DNA of 64,000 bases, from assembly GCA_030068145.1 (NCBI GenBank), contig JAPJBO010000139.1, positions 186,001-250,000 of the forward strand, written 5' to 3'. The notes beneath the pieces are model-generated. The model did no database searches. It saw only the letters and a list, made by a program, of their open reading frames with translations, and was not told the DNA's origin. Shown piece by piece: positions 53,443 to 63,424 of the stretch; the first letter of the stretch is position 1, and every line of letters begins with the position of its first letter. This DNA is from Diplonema papillatum. Lineage: Eukaryota > Euglenozoa > Diplonemea > Diplonemida > Diplonemidae. Made by a program: the position numbers and the translations under genes.

Positions 53443-54379
53443 TACTACAAATGGGTACCCAGAACGGCCACCTTGGTACATCTGAAAACGCCATGGCTTC
53501 GTTTTGTACAGTCGTTACACCCTGGCAAGCGTATGGCAGGTGCCCGGAAATTGCCTGGCCTGGCATTGGAGCCCTTACCCACGTGCGTGGGCCTGCTCTG
53601 AAGAAGCATCTGTCTCGAGTTCTCCGGCCGAGCAGAGCGCTGGTTCGAAGCAAACCTTTGCAAACGATTGAGAAAAATCATGTTCGGCAGGCTCGCTGCG
53701 CCCCCCTTTTTTTTTTACTATTTCCTACAATTCGGAATTTCTTCTTCCCGCCTCTCTTCCGCTGCACTTCCAGCATTCTTTCAAAGTCAGAGAGACGGGG
53801 TGCGGTTTTTGTTTCTAGCGTGGACGCGGATGCACGGACTAAAGGACCAAGGGTCAAGTTGGCAGCTGTTGAGCCCCTGATACGAGAAGGCTGAATCGAA
53901 GCGAAGGGAGGCAGCGAAGCTGCAACTAGAGTCGATGTTGGAAAGAGCTGCTTCCAGTGGGACATTTAAAGACTGACCACTTCAAACTCGACGAACGGAC
54001 CACATTGCGGCAAGAGCGTACATATGCTGCAGAAGAGTAATCCGAGGACACGCACGTCCTGCTGCGCTGTACACACGGACACACCAGAGTTCTGGGCACA
54101 ACGTGTCTCATCGACGAAGGCCAGTCTGGCTGGTCATGTAAAATCTGGGTGCTGTGTATTTCCACAAAGATTGCAGCTCGGGTGGATGCAGGAGAACAGC
54201 CAAGCTGCCGTGCTGAATTGAGTCCAGATGAAACAAAGCGCAAGCACATGAGAGCTGCGCGCACATGTAGCAGGGAAAGGACCTGGGACAACCCGGTTGT
54301 CTTGTTCGTGCACTCCAGCGGAACTCGCCTGCTTTGGTAAATCACATGAACAACCGCGGATGTCATTATGAAAAAGTGA

Positions 54380-54560
54380 CGGATGGCAGCGGGTTTCGGT
54401 CCGCTAAGCCACGGACACATAAGGCGGATCATCAGCGCGGGACCTGAGTGTCTGCAGACAGGACAGCGGTGCGAGCCTGGGTTGTGCGGAGGGAGGACGA
54501 GGCGCGACGAGAGGTGTAGACGGCCTGCGCGGCGACCGCGACGGCGGCCGCCATCGCCGT
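54380..54560 (-). pseudogene. Duplicated fragment of the FYVE gene 3' region
   Basis: GGCCTGCGCGGCGACCGCG and ACGGCGGCCGCCATCGCCG repeat the coding segment at 54987-55030. The flanking TTGTGCGGAGGGAGGACGAG matches 54886-54905, and the TTTCGGTCCGCTAAGCCACG block recurs at 54635. So the 3' end and downstream flank have been copied at least twice with deletions. Confidence 0.7.
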
Positions 54561-54909
54561 GTAGTTCCGGTTCAGGAGGGTTTGCAAGAAACGTGCTCGG
54601 AATAGATGTGTGCCTGGCCCCGTCCGCGCCGTGTTTCGGTCTGTTCAGCCACGGACAAACAACGGACCTCATCATCAGCGCGGAAGCTGCCTGTCTCAGA
54701 GTCGATGTCGGCTGGGGTGCCGCGAACGGTCTGGGACGGGTCTCGGTCTTTCAAGACGGGAGACGGATGACCAACCTGCTGCGGAGCAGGGCATGGTGTT
54801 TCGAAACGAGGAAGTCCCAGCGTTAAGAAGAGCGGCGCAGCCGGGGAGCAAAACACGCCAGAGACAGCGGCTCGAGTCTGGTTTGTGTGCGGAGGGAAAA
54901 CGAGGTGTC

Positions 54910-57601
54910 CTACTCCTCGGGCTCTTCCTCCGCGGCAGCGGCGGCCTTCGCGGCGCGCTTGGCCCGCTTGGCGCGCTTGCGCTCTTCGTAGGCGGCCTGC
55001 GTGGCGACCGTGACGGCGGCCGCCACCGCCGCGTAGCACACTTTGCGCAGGCGCTTCCGCTCGGCTCGGGCGAGGGCCTCCGCCTCCTCGTCCAGCGCCT
55101 CTTCGGCGGCCGCCGGCTCCGGCTCCGGCTCCGGGTCCCTTTTCTTCGTCTTCTTCTCCTTCGCGGGCGCTTCGCCGACGGCTCCGTTGTCGGCCGGTTG
55201 CTCCTCGTCCTGCTTGCCCTTCTTCTTCCCCTTCTTCTCCTTCGAGCCCTGGTCCTCTTCCTCGCCGTGTCCCGCGGCCGCCGGCGCGTCGTCCGCCTTG
55301 CTGCTGCCCTTCTCCCCGTTCGCGCCAGCTTCCGCCGGCGGGCGTCTTTCTTCCTCCCGCGGGGCGGGGTCCTGCTCCGCGCTTTCGCTGCTGTTGTTGC
55401 TCACGGCGGTCTGGATCTCGACCTTCTTCACGGGAGCTGAGATCGCGCGGTCCCACTCGCTCAGCCCGTTGTACTGCTTGACGAATTCCTGTGGTCCGAG
55501 AGGAGAATAGTTTGCAGCGAGAGTAGGAGTACTGTGAAAACGGGGGTTTTCCTTTCGTGTTATTCTGCGAGATGCTTCGACCTACATTAGGGTCTTAGTT
55601 TTCGTACCAACGGTGGGTCAGGGCGCAGATGGTGCTAGTCCAAGCTGAAGCGAAAGAAGACGGGAACATTAGAGTTTTTCGCTGACCGCACCGGTCCTGT
55701 AGTCAGGCGATTGGGTGGGGTGGTGATCTTAGTTCAATGCTCAGGCAGAACACTACTCACGCACGATTGATGCAGCATCGAGTCCTCGTCGAACTGAGAG
55801 TTAGAATAGAGCATCTATTTGGCATAGGTGCGAGATCAGGCCAGCTTTGTTTAACCGTGTCTGATAAGCAGGGCTCATACCAAATTCTCGCTTTCAATTT
55901 CAGAGGGATGTAAGACCCCGGAAGGAGGGGGGAGTCGTTGTTATTGGTGCTGGTTTTGAGGGTTGAGGGATAAGGGAAAAATAAGAAATCTTTTTGCGGT
56001 GGCCTCCGCCGGTCTGGTAGTTCGTGCTACCTCCGTTCTTTTCCGTTCGTTCTTTTCTCTACTCACTACTGTACGTACTCTTTCACTCTTTTACTCTCTT
56101 TGGCTAGCCAAAAAAAAAAGACTCCTGTGGCCGACACCACGAACACATTCGCAATGAATGTGGCCCTGAGCCCCCCGCGTGCATACATGTTGAGCAGGGG
56201 TTGCCATGTAGCCCGCATCGGCCTGAGTCAACGCTGTTACTTTCATGGGATGTTCACCGGGGAAGGGTCCGACCTAACCGCTAGTCAGCAGCAACGTCGA
56301 AAAGGGGAGGGGGGAAGAAGATAGAAAATCGGTGGGGTTGACAAGCTCGTAAGTGGTTGTTTGTAGATCGGAAGGAGGGGGGAAAATCTTAGTTTCGTGT
56401 TCAGGCGCTACTTGCCTCTCATGTGTTTGATGAGATCGGAAGGAGGGGGGAGGGGGCGTACCTCTTTCGTGTAATGCTTGCCGTCCGTCGGGTCGATGCG
56501 GCGCTCCGCCGGCGGTTTGCGCCGGGTTTCCTCCGAGCCGGGGCCGAGGGAGGGGCGGTAGTGGGGGTCGAAGATGATGCGTTGCCGCGCGAGGACCTCC
56601 CACAGGGCGCATCCCCGGAAGATGTCGAGGCCCGATATGTGTCGGATCTCGCCTTTCGTCGAGTACACGGCACCCTCGGAGTTGAGCCACGGGCGGACCG
56701 ACCGGCCCATGGCGATCCAGGCCCGCTCGCGGTCCCCGTCGTGCACCCACAAGTGGTGCTTCACCTCTGCCTGCCGCTCGGTCATCACCTTCGCCGTCGC
56801 CTCGTACGCCTCGGCGGGCACTTGGTTCTTGGTAAGATGCGCCGCCTCCGCGGAGCTTAGCAGCTTCGCCACGTTCCTCGGCAGCTTCCCCTCCTTTTCC
56901 CACGTCGGCGTGATCTTGCAGATGTGCGCAAGGCACAGCACCCATGCTTCGAAGTCGACCAGCAGGTCGCAGTAGACGGAGAGCGACGGGATCGACGCGG
57001 TCGCCGACGGCTTGAAGTCGATGGTGAACGTTTTGACCGCCTCCTCGGGGGTGAGCAGGGCGTTTTTGACGTCCTTCGTCAGCCCGAGCCGGATGCGCGC
57101 GATTTTACCGAGGTCGACGACGTTGTCGACGTTGCCGGCGGCGGTCCCGCGGCAGAGGAGGGGCGGCTGCTTCCGTATCCACATCTTCTCCTTCTTCCGG
57201 TCGATGTCGAGGATGATTTCGACGTCGCAGCCGCCCTGCAGGTACTGGCAGATGTCGTTGATGAGGCCTTCCCGGTCGTAGACGTGCGTGACGTACTCGT
57301 CGTCGGCGCGCTGCTTTTCCTTGAGCTTCCGCTCTTCTTCGCGCTTCCGCTTCTCTTCTTCTGTCCAGCGGGACCCTTCCTTCTCCAGCTCCTTCTCCAG
57401 GCACGTGTTGCAGACGCGCTGCGCGTGGCCCGGCCCGCCTTCGAGCACCGTTTTCGAGCCGCTGCACTTCGCGCAGAAGACCCCGCCGCACGACCGGCAG
57501 TGGTGCCGCCGGACCGTGAACGAGAACCGCGTCGTGCACCGGCCGCACGTTTTCGCCTGCTCGTCGGGGGTCCAGTGCGAGCGGTCCCTCGCCCCCGCCA
57601 T
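54910..57601 (-). CDS. FYVE-domain phosphoinositide-binding protein with PH-like region, two exons
   Basis: Exon 1 57601-56462 (ATG start) and exon 2 55488-54910 join in frame, 572 aa. Residues ~10-75 form a FYVE zinc finger: WTPDEQ, CGRC, RRHHCRSCG, FCAKC, RVCNTC; the RRHHCR box binds PI3P on endosomes. A Lys/Glu helical linker is followed by a PH-like domain (~110-240; VEIILDIDRKKEKMWIRK, FEAWVLCLAHIC). Then comes a conserved-looking C-terminal region ending in DGKHYTKE|EFVKQYNGLSEWDRA. That motif is continuous only after splicing GAG|GTACGC to CACAG|GAATTC, which supports the intron. The last ~165 residues are acidic/basic low complexity with a moderately hydrophobic Ala/Val stretch near the end. 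Likely role: endosomal trafficking. Two truncated copies of its 5' end lie upstream. Confidence 0.92.
55489..56461 (-). other. Intron of the FYVE gene
   Basis: 973 bp, donor GAG|GTACGC, acceptor CCACAG|GAA. Contains a family H repeat copy (55536-55680) and GATCGGAAGGAGGGGGG doubled at 56367 and 56433. Confidence 0.88.
55536..55680 (+). repeat. Family H repeat, copy 1
   Basis: TGTGAAAACGGG, TTTCGTGTTATT, TGCGAGATGCTT, GGGTCTTAGTTTTCG and GCAGATGGTG...CCAAGCTGAAGC follow the same order as at 63795-63950. Confidence 0.7.
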
Positions 57602-57806
57602 CGGTGCACCCGCCGCGTCCCGCGCGGGAGTAGCCACTGTGCCTGATGTTCCCCCCCCCGCACGCTCTTACGGCCGACCTGTTGGATTTCGTGATGATGA
57701 GAGTGAGGGATCAAAATGATTTGACTCCGAATGGAAGGGAGGAAATGTAGAGGTAAAGAGGGTCAAATACAACGCAAACACAATCTGATTAGTGCTTCGC
57801 TTGCAC

Positions 57807-57990
57807 CGCCCCGCACGGCCGGCAGTGGTGCCGCCGAACCGTGAACGAGAACCGCGTCGTGCACCGGCCGCACGTTTTCGCCTGCTCGTCGGGGGTCCAG
57901 TGCGAGCAGTCCCTCGCCCCCGCCGGAGTAGCCACTGTGCATGATGTTCCCCCCCCCGCACGCTCTTACGGCCGACCTGTTGGATTTCGT
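57807..57990 (-). pseudogene. Truncated FYVE 5'-end duplicate, copy 2
   Basis: Repeats the FYVE gene from the RRHHCR region back through its upstream flank (CGCACGCTCTTACGGCCGAC and CCTGTTGGATTTCGTG). A 28-bp deletion removes the start codon. At the RRHHCR end the copy switches abruptly to TGCTTCGCTTG, giving a stop soon after. Copy 2 and copy 3 share the segment with ACTCCGAATGGAAGG and GAGGGTCAAATACAACGC. Confidence 0.92.
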
Positions 57991-58092
57991 GTTCGGGATC
58001 AAAATGCTCGACGCAGCTGCTTTGACTCCGAATGGAAGGTAGAGGTAAAGAGGGTCAAATACAACGCTAACACAATCTGCTTTGTGCTTCGC

Positions 58093-58312
58093 TTACACCG
58101 CTCCGCACGACCGGCAGTGGTGCCGCCGGACCGTGAACGAGAACCGCGTCGTGCACCGGCCGCACGTTTTCGCCTGCTCGCCGGGGGTCCAGTGCGAGCG
58201 GTCCCTCACCCCCGTCATCGGCGCACCCGCCGCGTCCCGCGCCGGAGTAGCCACTGTGCCTGATGTTCCCCCCCCCCCCGCACGCTCTTACGGCCGACCT
58301 GTTGGATTTCGT
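58093..58312 (-). pseudogene. Truncated FYVE 5'-end duplicate, copy 3, with 41-codon frame
   Basis: Retains the ATG (58218) and reads in frame through the first half of the FYVE finger (CGRC, RRHHCRSCG) to a stop at 58093. It is therefore a 41-residue half zinc finger. One or two residues differ from the parent (MTGV for MAGA at the start, PGE for PDE). It also keeps the parental upstream flank, so the parental promoter or trans-splice acceptor may be copied too. Expression is unknown. Confidence 0.92.
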
Positions 58313-59266
58313 GATCGGATCAGAAAGGAACGTTAAAGTTTCGACGACGGTCACCATAGGACCCTGAACCCCCAGATCCTCAAGCGACATTCACTCCTAG
58401 AACGAGCACTGTTGCCGTTCGAGTTCCCTCAAGGAATCTTCTGGACACATGCTGGCAACAGAGGCGCCGGTGTCCTCACCTGGGTCCAAAAGACACCTTC
58501 TCCGCGGGTATTGCCAATGAGGATAATCTGATCTCCGAGACTTGCGTGACTCAATCTTCGAATGCCTACTGGCAGGATCGAGCAAGTTTCTTGTCACCCG
58601 GACCAGACTGGTGGAAATCTGACGAATCGGTGCCAAGCCTAAAATACTCAGCCGGTCCATCCCCCCCCCCCGAAGAGCGTTGTGAATCGGTGTACCGTGA
58701 AAGTTTTGGGATTGCGCCACTCGATCAGCCGGTGGTGTTTTCTAGCTGCGGCGGGCTATTTTCGAGCTGTTGCGCCTTGAGCAGGGACACATCAACGAGA
58801 AGAAGACGGTTTTGGTTGAGAGGCCAGACAGGTCGCGCGCTTCGGGTACGACAAGAACGGTTTCACTAACTTTGAGAAACAGGAAACGCACGGCGCATAT
58901 GAATGGAGTGTCGTCGTTGCAGGCTCCCGCTGCTTTTTGTGAGCAGCCGACGATCAACCCGGAGGGGGGTCGGAGGGCTGTCTAATGGTTTAGCTTGACT
59001 CAGCGAGCGATCGCATGTTCAGTCGCGCGAGGTTAGAACAAGCATTCATGAATCCAACAGCGCACGAAGGAGACAAGTCACAATGCTGTGGCACTGAGAA
59101 TAGCTAGTATGGGTGGAAGAGTGGTTTTTAGACGGACTCTTGCACCGTCACAGGTACTGCACTCCTCAAATTCGCTTAACATAGAAAAAGCGAGCGTCCC
59201 TGCGGGGCGCCACGTCGCCAACTTCCGGTATCGAGGGTACTAGATCAAACCTCTTCACGCCCGCCC
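58313..59266. other. Intergenic spacer downstream of the Cys-rich gene
   Basis: No gene recognised. 59035-59180 is a decayed partial duplicate of the Cys-rich gene's own coding sequence (compare 59565-59770: CATGAAYCCARCARCGCAYG and GGTASTGCACTCC). Confidence 0.65.
59035..59180 (-). pseudogene. Decayed partial duplicate of the Cys-rich membrane protein gene
   Basis: Two blocks of the gene at 59565-59770 recur here in order with the sequence between them mostly deleted. It has no open frame of its own. Confidence 0.75.
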
Positions 59267-60184
59267 TCACCAGCGCTTCTTCTTTGGCGATTGTAACTTG
59301 TATTCGCGCATGAGAGACTTGACGTGTCGGCGACCGAAGTGGTGCGACAGCAAGAGGGCAGTGGCGCAGAATGCGAAGACGCCACAGTAGCCGAGGATCC
59401 ACATGTACGCGGCGGCGTCGCTGTGTTCGATGTGCGTGATCGCATCTCTGCACATGCTGAGTCGGCAGCGTAGATGGCGCTCGGTCGTGACGTACTCTCC
59501 TTCGACGTTGTGAACGACCGCAGCGTCATGGAGGCAGATGTTCCACGCGGTAAGGGTGGAGCAGCCGTTTTCATGAACCCAGCAACGCATGAGGGAGACG
59601 AGGCACGCAACGCTGTGGCACTGGTACCCGTCACAGGACAACTCATAGGACGGAGGACACGAAAAGTAACACGAACAGTGGCTTTGGGACAAAGACTGGG
59701 CGCACTGGTCGGACTCTTCTTCAACGTCGCAGGTAGTGCACTCCCACGCATTCGCATCGCCGAATGAAAGCTGCTCGATGACCGTCTGCTGCTTCTCCGT
59801 GCACATACGGGAGAACAGAATGTCAGGACAACCCTGAGGTGCCACCGCTGTCCCGTTCTCAAGCAGCATCGCGGGTATCAGCGTCTGCACACAGACTTTG
59901 TAATCCCCAAGGCAGCTGCATAGCATCCGGTTGCGCATGTTACGCTCTCCGGTGGCCTCGTGCAGACACGTGTCAAATTCGAAGGCGCAACGAGGGAAAT
60001 TCGCGTTGGAGTCCGTGAACTGCTGGGCTTTTTCAAGCGCCAGCCCGCAGCCCGGATACATGTCGAACCAGTCATTCGGATCCACCGAATCGTGGTTCGG
60101 CCCGCCCGTTATCGTCGGAGTCGCGTGCGAACGAGAGACCAGCCACGCGGCGAGCAACACAACTCGCGCCATCGAAACCGCCAT
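59267..60184 (-). CDS. Cys-rich type I membrane protein
   Basis: 305 aa from the ATG at 60184. An N-terminal signal peptide (MARVVLLAAWLVSRSHA) precedes an ectodomain of about 220 residues with roughly 24 cysteines, spaced like disulfide-bonded domains (CSCLGDYKVC, CTTCDVEEESDQC, CSCYFSCPPSYELSC, CHSVAC). A single transmembrane helix (MWILGYCGVFAFCATALLLS) follows, then a short basic tail ending KSLMREYKLQSPKKKRW. It has one NGT glycosylation site. No known family recognised. The basic membrane-proximal tail fits a surface or endomembrane receptor-like protein. A decayed partial copy lies downstream. Confidence 0.85.
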   Translation of the reverse strand: MAVSMARVVLLAAWLVSRSHATPTITGGPNHDSVDPNDWFDMYPGCGLALEKAQQFTDSNANFPRCAFEFDTCLHEATGERNMRNRMLCSCLGDYKVCVQTLIPAMLLENGTAVAPQGCPDILFSRMCTEKQQTVIEQLSFGDANAWECTTCDVEEESDQCAQSLSQSHCSCYFSCPPSYELSCDGYQCHSVACLVSLMRCWVHENGCSTLTAWNICLHDAAVVHNVEGEYVTTERHLRCRLSMCRDAITHIEHSDAAAYMWILGYCGVFAFCATALLLSHHFGRRHVKSLMREYKLQSPKKKRW

Positions 60185-61500
60185 CACTTACGCATTGTTT
60201 GCTCGCGGGGTTGTAACTTAAATTTGGTCGACTGGTTGGTTGAGCGGGTACTTCTTTCGTAACAGTGTATTGCACGGGATTTTTTTCTCAGCTCCATATT
60301 CTCGGGATTCCGGGTTTTGCCGTCAGATTCCACAAACTCGCTTCAGTGCGGCATGAGGGGGCAGGTTTTGCTGCTTCCCCCGTGAAGGTTTTCGGTTTTG
60401 GGCTTGGGGTGGCGGGGCGCAGTTGTTGGTGTTTAGCGTTCACGAAGCTGATGCCAGCTGAGTGACCCGCACTCTTGCCTGCCTCCCAGAAATTCCTTTG
60501 ACCAGGATATTTGTGGGTAGAGCAGGCGACAAGCCAGATATGGGGTGAATTCCACTTCTACGTCCAAAACCCGCTTTTAGCCCCGAAATCGGTTTCGGAA
60601 ACCGGGAAACCGGTCCTAAACGTTATAAACTTAACCCCTGATCGCTTAACAATGATATATCATAATGAAAGATAACTGCTTGCGGTCGGTCAGTCGCCTC
60701 ACTTGTGTTGCGATGAAGAGACAACAAGCACTTTTTACGGGCGGGAACAGAACTCCTGCTCTCCTTGTGCCAGAGCGAGAGGAAGATGCAGCAGAACTGC
60801 TTTTCCCACCGCACCAGAGTGGAAGATGCAAGCTCGAAAGAGGCAGCGTGTTTGAGGATAAGTCAACCTCGAGTTCGGACCCGAGTCAGTGTCTGAGAAG
60901 CCGAGCGAGCGATTGTTCCACAACACCCCCCCGTGTTGCACGATCGTCTACAATCAGGTTGCGCTTTGGTGCCAGGGTCTCTTTTGCACGCGGTCTCGTA
61001 CCCATCGCGGAATTGTCCGAGAGGGAGAAAGAGAAAGAGAGGGACGAGTCAAACCATCCGCTCCCCGGGGGAGGTTTACGGGCGACTTGCTTGCTACAAC
61101 GGCGGGGGGCTCTGTCGTTTTATCGGAGGCGCGCTGCGGCCGCGGCACGGGGTAAACGAACGCAAAACGCGCCTTTTTTATTGCCTTTCTTTTGTGCCTC
61201 ATTTCCCCAGAGGGGCTCGTTAGGTCGGCGGCTGCTCGGCGGTTATTTTGGCCGCGCGGGTCCGAAGGCTACTGACGGGGGAAGCTAGAGTTTTTTAAGG
61301 CGAAAATGCTAGGTGAGGTCTTCTAAGTTTTCTCGACACTCGGAGGTGCGCCTTCTGCTCTTTCAGACGCGAACCGAACCGTCGCAGACTGCGACCACCT
61401 CCAGTATTGATATTATATTTGTTGCATTAGTGAGTGCGGGCCTTTGAAGCGTGGATGATGCCTCTCGCGCTCTGCTCCCCTTGAAGTTATTGTCGCATTA

Positions 61501-61894
61501 GGGAACGTGTTAAGACTTTGGCGGACACTTGCCGGCATAGCGGAGAAAACCCCCCCCCCCGTCCCCCACCTTTATATTTTTTGGAGGACATATGGCGGCA
61601 TGGCGGTGAAGGAAAAAAGGGACGGGACATCAGTCCCGACCACCCTCTTCACCCAACTCACCGCGCCCGACCTGTCGAGTTACTTCGGCATTTTTGTTGA
61701 ACGCTTACGCCCGCCACTAAACCCAGGGTTACCTGTGTTTCGTGTGGGATACAGCACATTTACCTCCTTTGATCTATCGCAACTGGCAGTCTCCTCAAGC
61801 ATTTCCTACAAAGCAGGTGCTTATACAAAAAAATAAGGTCCGACAACCCCCCCCCTCCCCATGCCGTCCGCCAAAGTCTAACTGGCACGTTCCC
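61501..61894. mobile_element. PIF/Harbinger-like MITE, 394 bp, with nested family A repeat
   Basis: Ends GGGAACGTG and CACGTTCCC are flanked by TTA on both sides (61498-61500, 61895-61897). The inverted repeat continues inward as GACTTTGGCGGAC with small indels, then GGCAT. A 3-bp TTA duplication with GGG ends fits PIF/Harbinger. A short-form family A copy lies inside (61690-61834). No transposase is encoded. Confidence 0.88.
61690..61834 (+). repeat. Family A repeat, short form, nested in the MITE
   Basis: TTTTTGTTGAACGCTTACGCC to GGTGCTTATACAAAAAAATAA. Its presence inside a TIR element means either later insertion or mobilisation with the MITE. Confidence 0.88.
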
Positions 61895-63006
61895 TTAGTG
61901 AGTTTGTCAGGCCTTCGACTACCCTGAGCAACGCACCACAGTATTTCCTGCGAAGCAGGGGTGCTTTAGGTGTACAACGTTACGACGTTAGGTTTTCCGA
62001 CTCCAAGCACAAACTCAAGTCCAGTACAAACAAAAAAAAAGATGAACTCGGTCGGTAAGCATCGCAGCAGAGATCTGCTCTGGTGGTCTCGGCGCCAGTG
62101 TTGTGACGACAACACTGAAGAAGAAGAGTTGGCCGGCCGACAGCAATGGAAGGCCACCGCAGCCGGCTACGTGGTTCGAACCACGATAACACGTGACAAA
62201 TACCCGTGATGTCACACACGCAGCACGCAGATACACAGAAACTCTTATACACATACATCTACCCGCGGTACAAGCCCGCGGTGTGCAAATCAAGAACCAT
62301 TTACGCCCGTCCGGAGGGATCGACCTCTTTTCATTCGTTCAGAAGCCTCATGCAACTGTCGTCCGTGGTCACCGCTGTGATATCACAGCGGCGACGTGCG
62401 GCGTCTTCGGTAAGCAGTTGTTTGCAACGTTTCTGACACGTTCATTGCCAGGCACGAACAAACAAGGAGGAACGGAAAGCTCTCGGGAGCCGTTTGCGCG
62501 AGTCTCCGAAAGCGTCACTCTCAGCGCCTTCGAAGGACAAGCTGGCGAGAGGAAGAAAATATCCGACAACTGAAGTCCACCACGACCGTCCTACAGGGCA
62601 CTGTCCTTCCGCGCCGTCCGCGTCCAGTGCCGCTTGCGCACAACACGATTAGGACCTGTCGTCGGCAGGAAAGTGTCTTGGAAGCTCGTCGAGTACCACC
62701 TGTCGGTTTGTTCCAATTGTGGTTCTCCCTTTCACCCCTCAGAAATGCATCAACTGTTTTCGTTACCTTCTTTGCCTCTTTTTTTTTCTTACTGACTTCG
62801 GGGCCACAAAGCCTTTTTTTGTGCGGTCGACGATATACGGCGTTCTGATGTCTGACGACTTTTTTTTTTTTGAGTGGCGGTGGACCTGAAACAAATGCCT
62901 GGGGCTGTGGTCTATTTGCTTTGACATTCTTTTGCAACCCTGAGCAAGAGGCCTGGCCACTACCACCTGCAATATCTCCGCCCTCGTTCGCTGCTTCGCT
63001 CGTGAT

Positions 63007-63080
63007 GCAAAACTGATGATGCAAAACAAATGTTGTGTTGGCATACAGAGAAAACGTTTGTTTTGCATCATCAGTTTTGC
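63007..63080. repeat. Perfect 24-bp stem hairpin
   Basis: 63007-63030 (GCAAAACTGATGATGCAAAA plus CAAA) pairs exactly with 63057-63080; the loop is 26 bp. It lies just downstream of the DysF exon, so possibly in its intron. Confidence 0.88.
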
Positions 63081-63122
63081 GTGCCGCGAACTTCTCAAGA
63101 AAGGTAGAGGACAAATGCACAC

Positions 63123-63421
63123 CAGCCGTTTCTGTCGCCTCCATCAGGGTCCCACGGGGCGCACCAAGAAAAGCCAGGAGGCAGCACGATTCTATCACGA
63201 GGGGGCCTTCTCGCGGTTCCCTGCCGGTCGCTCCACTTCCACGGGTCCAGGGCCGACAGGTTGCTCGTCCAGCCGACGCCGTGGGTGAACCGCTGGTTTT
63301 CGGTCGTTTCCGCGACCCACCGGTCGGTCGCACCCCCGCCGACGATCTTCTCGACGTGGAGCTGGGCCAGGACCGCCTGCTTCTGGAGCGCGTGCTGCAT
63401 CTTCTTCGCAACGCGCCGTTC
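63123..63421 (-). CDS. Internal exon encoding a DysF (ferlin/peroxin) domain; gene incomplete
   Basis: A 299-bp exon with acceptor GCACAG|GAACGG at 63421/63422 and donor GGCTG|GTGTGC at 63123/63122. It starts ERRVAKKMQHALQKQAV and continues with ENQRF, GVGWTSN, WKWSDRQG, then LPPGFSWCAPWDPD and GDRNGW. ENQR, the Trp spacing and LPPG.W follow the DysF pattern of ferlins and of the yeast Pex23/Pex30 family, which work in membrane remodelling, ER and peroxisomes. I did not find the preceding or following exons, which may lie outside or be divergent. Role is inferred from the domain only. Confidence 0.75.
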
Positions 63422-63424
63422 CTG

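Larger units (their letters stand above)
48987..54909. other. Large repeat-rich intergenic region
   Basis: About 5.9 kb without a convincing gene. Contains the 29-bp minisatellite (49444-49624), a perfect 147-bp inverted repeat pair (50710-50856, 51696-51842) enclosing an rRNA fragment, a family B copy, a family E copy, a reverse family A copy and duplicated 3' sequence of the FYVE gene. At 53980-54340 a plus-strand frame reads THVLLRC and may be a retroelement remnant, but this is weak. Confidence 0.6.
60185..63122. other. Intergenic region with MITE and hairpins
   Basis: 60185-61490 holds no recognised gene; a plus-strand frame at 60665-61288 is low complexity. A PIF/Harbinger-like MITE occupies 61501-61894. 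Further on are a 20-bp palindrome (62371-62390, CCGCTGTGATATCACAGCGG) and a perfect 24-bp stem hairpin at 63007-63080. Part of the region may be intron of the DysF gene. Confidence 0.55.

Noticed and set aside
53980..54340. Possible reverse-transcriptase tail (plus strand, THVLLRC-like motif)
   Set aside because: Only one short motif and an in-frame stop directly before it; too little to call a retroelement.
62171..62182. GTGGTTCGAACCAC palindrome as a tRNA B box
   Set aside because: No matching A box or cloverleaf can be built around it; no tRNA gene was found in the window.
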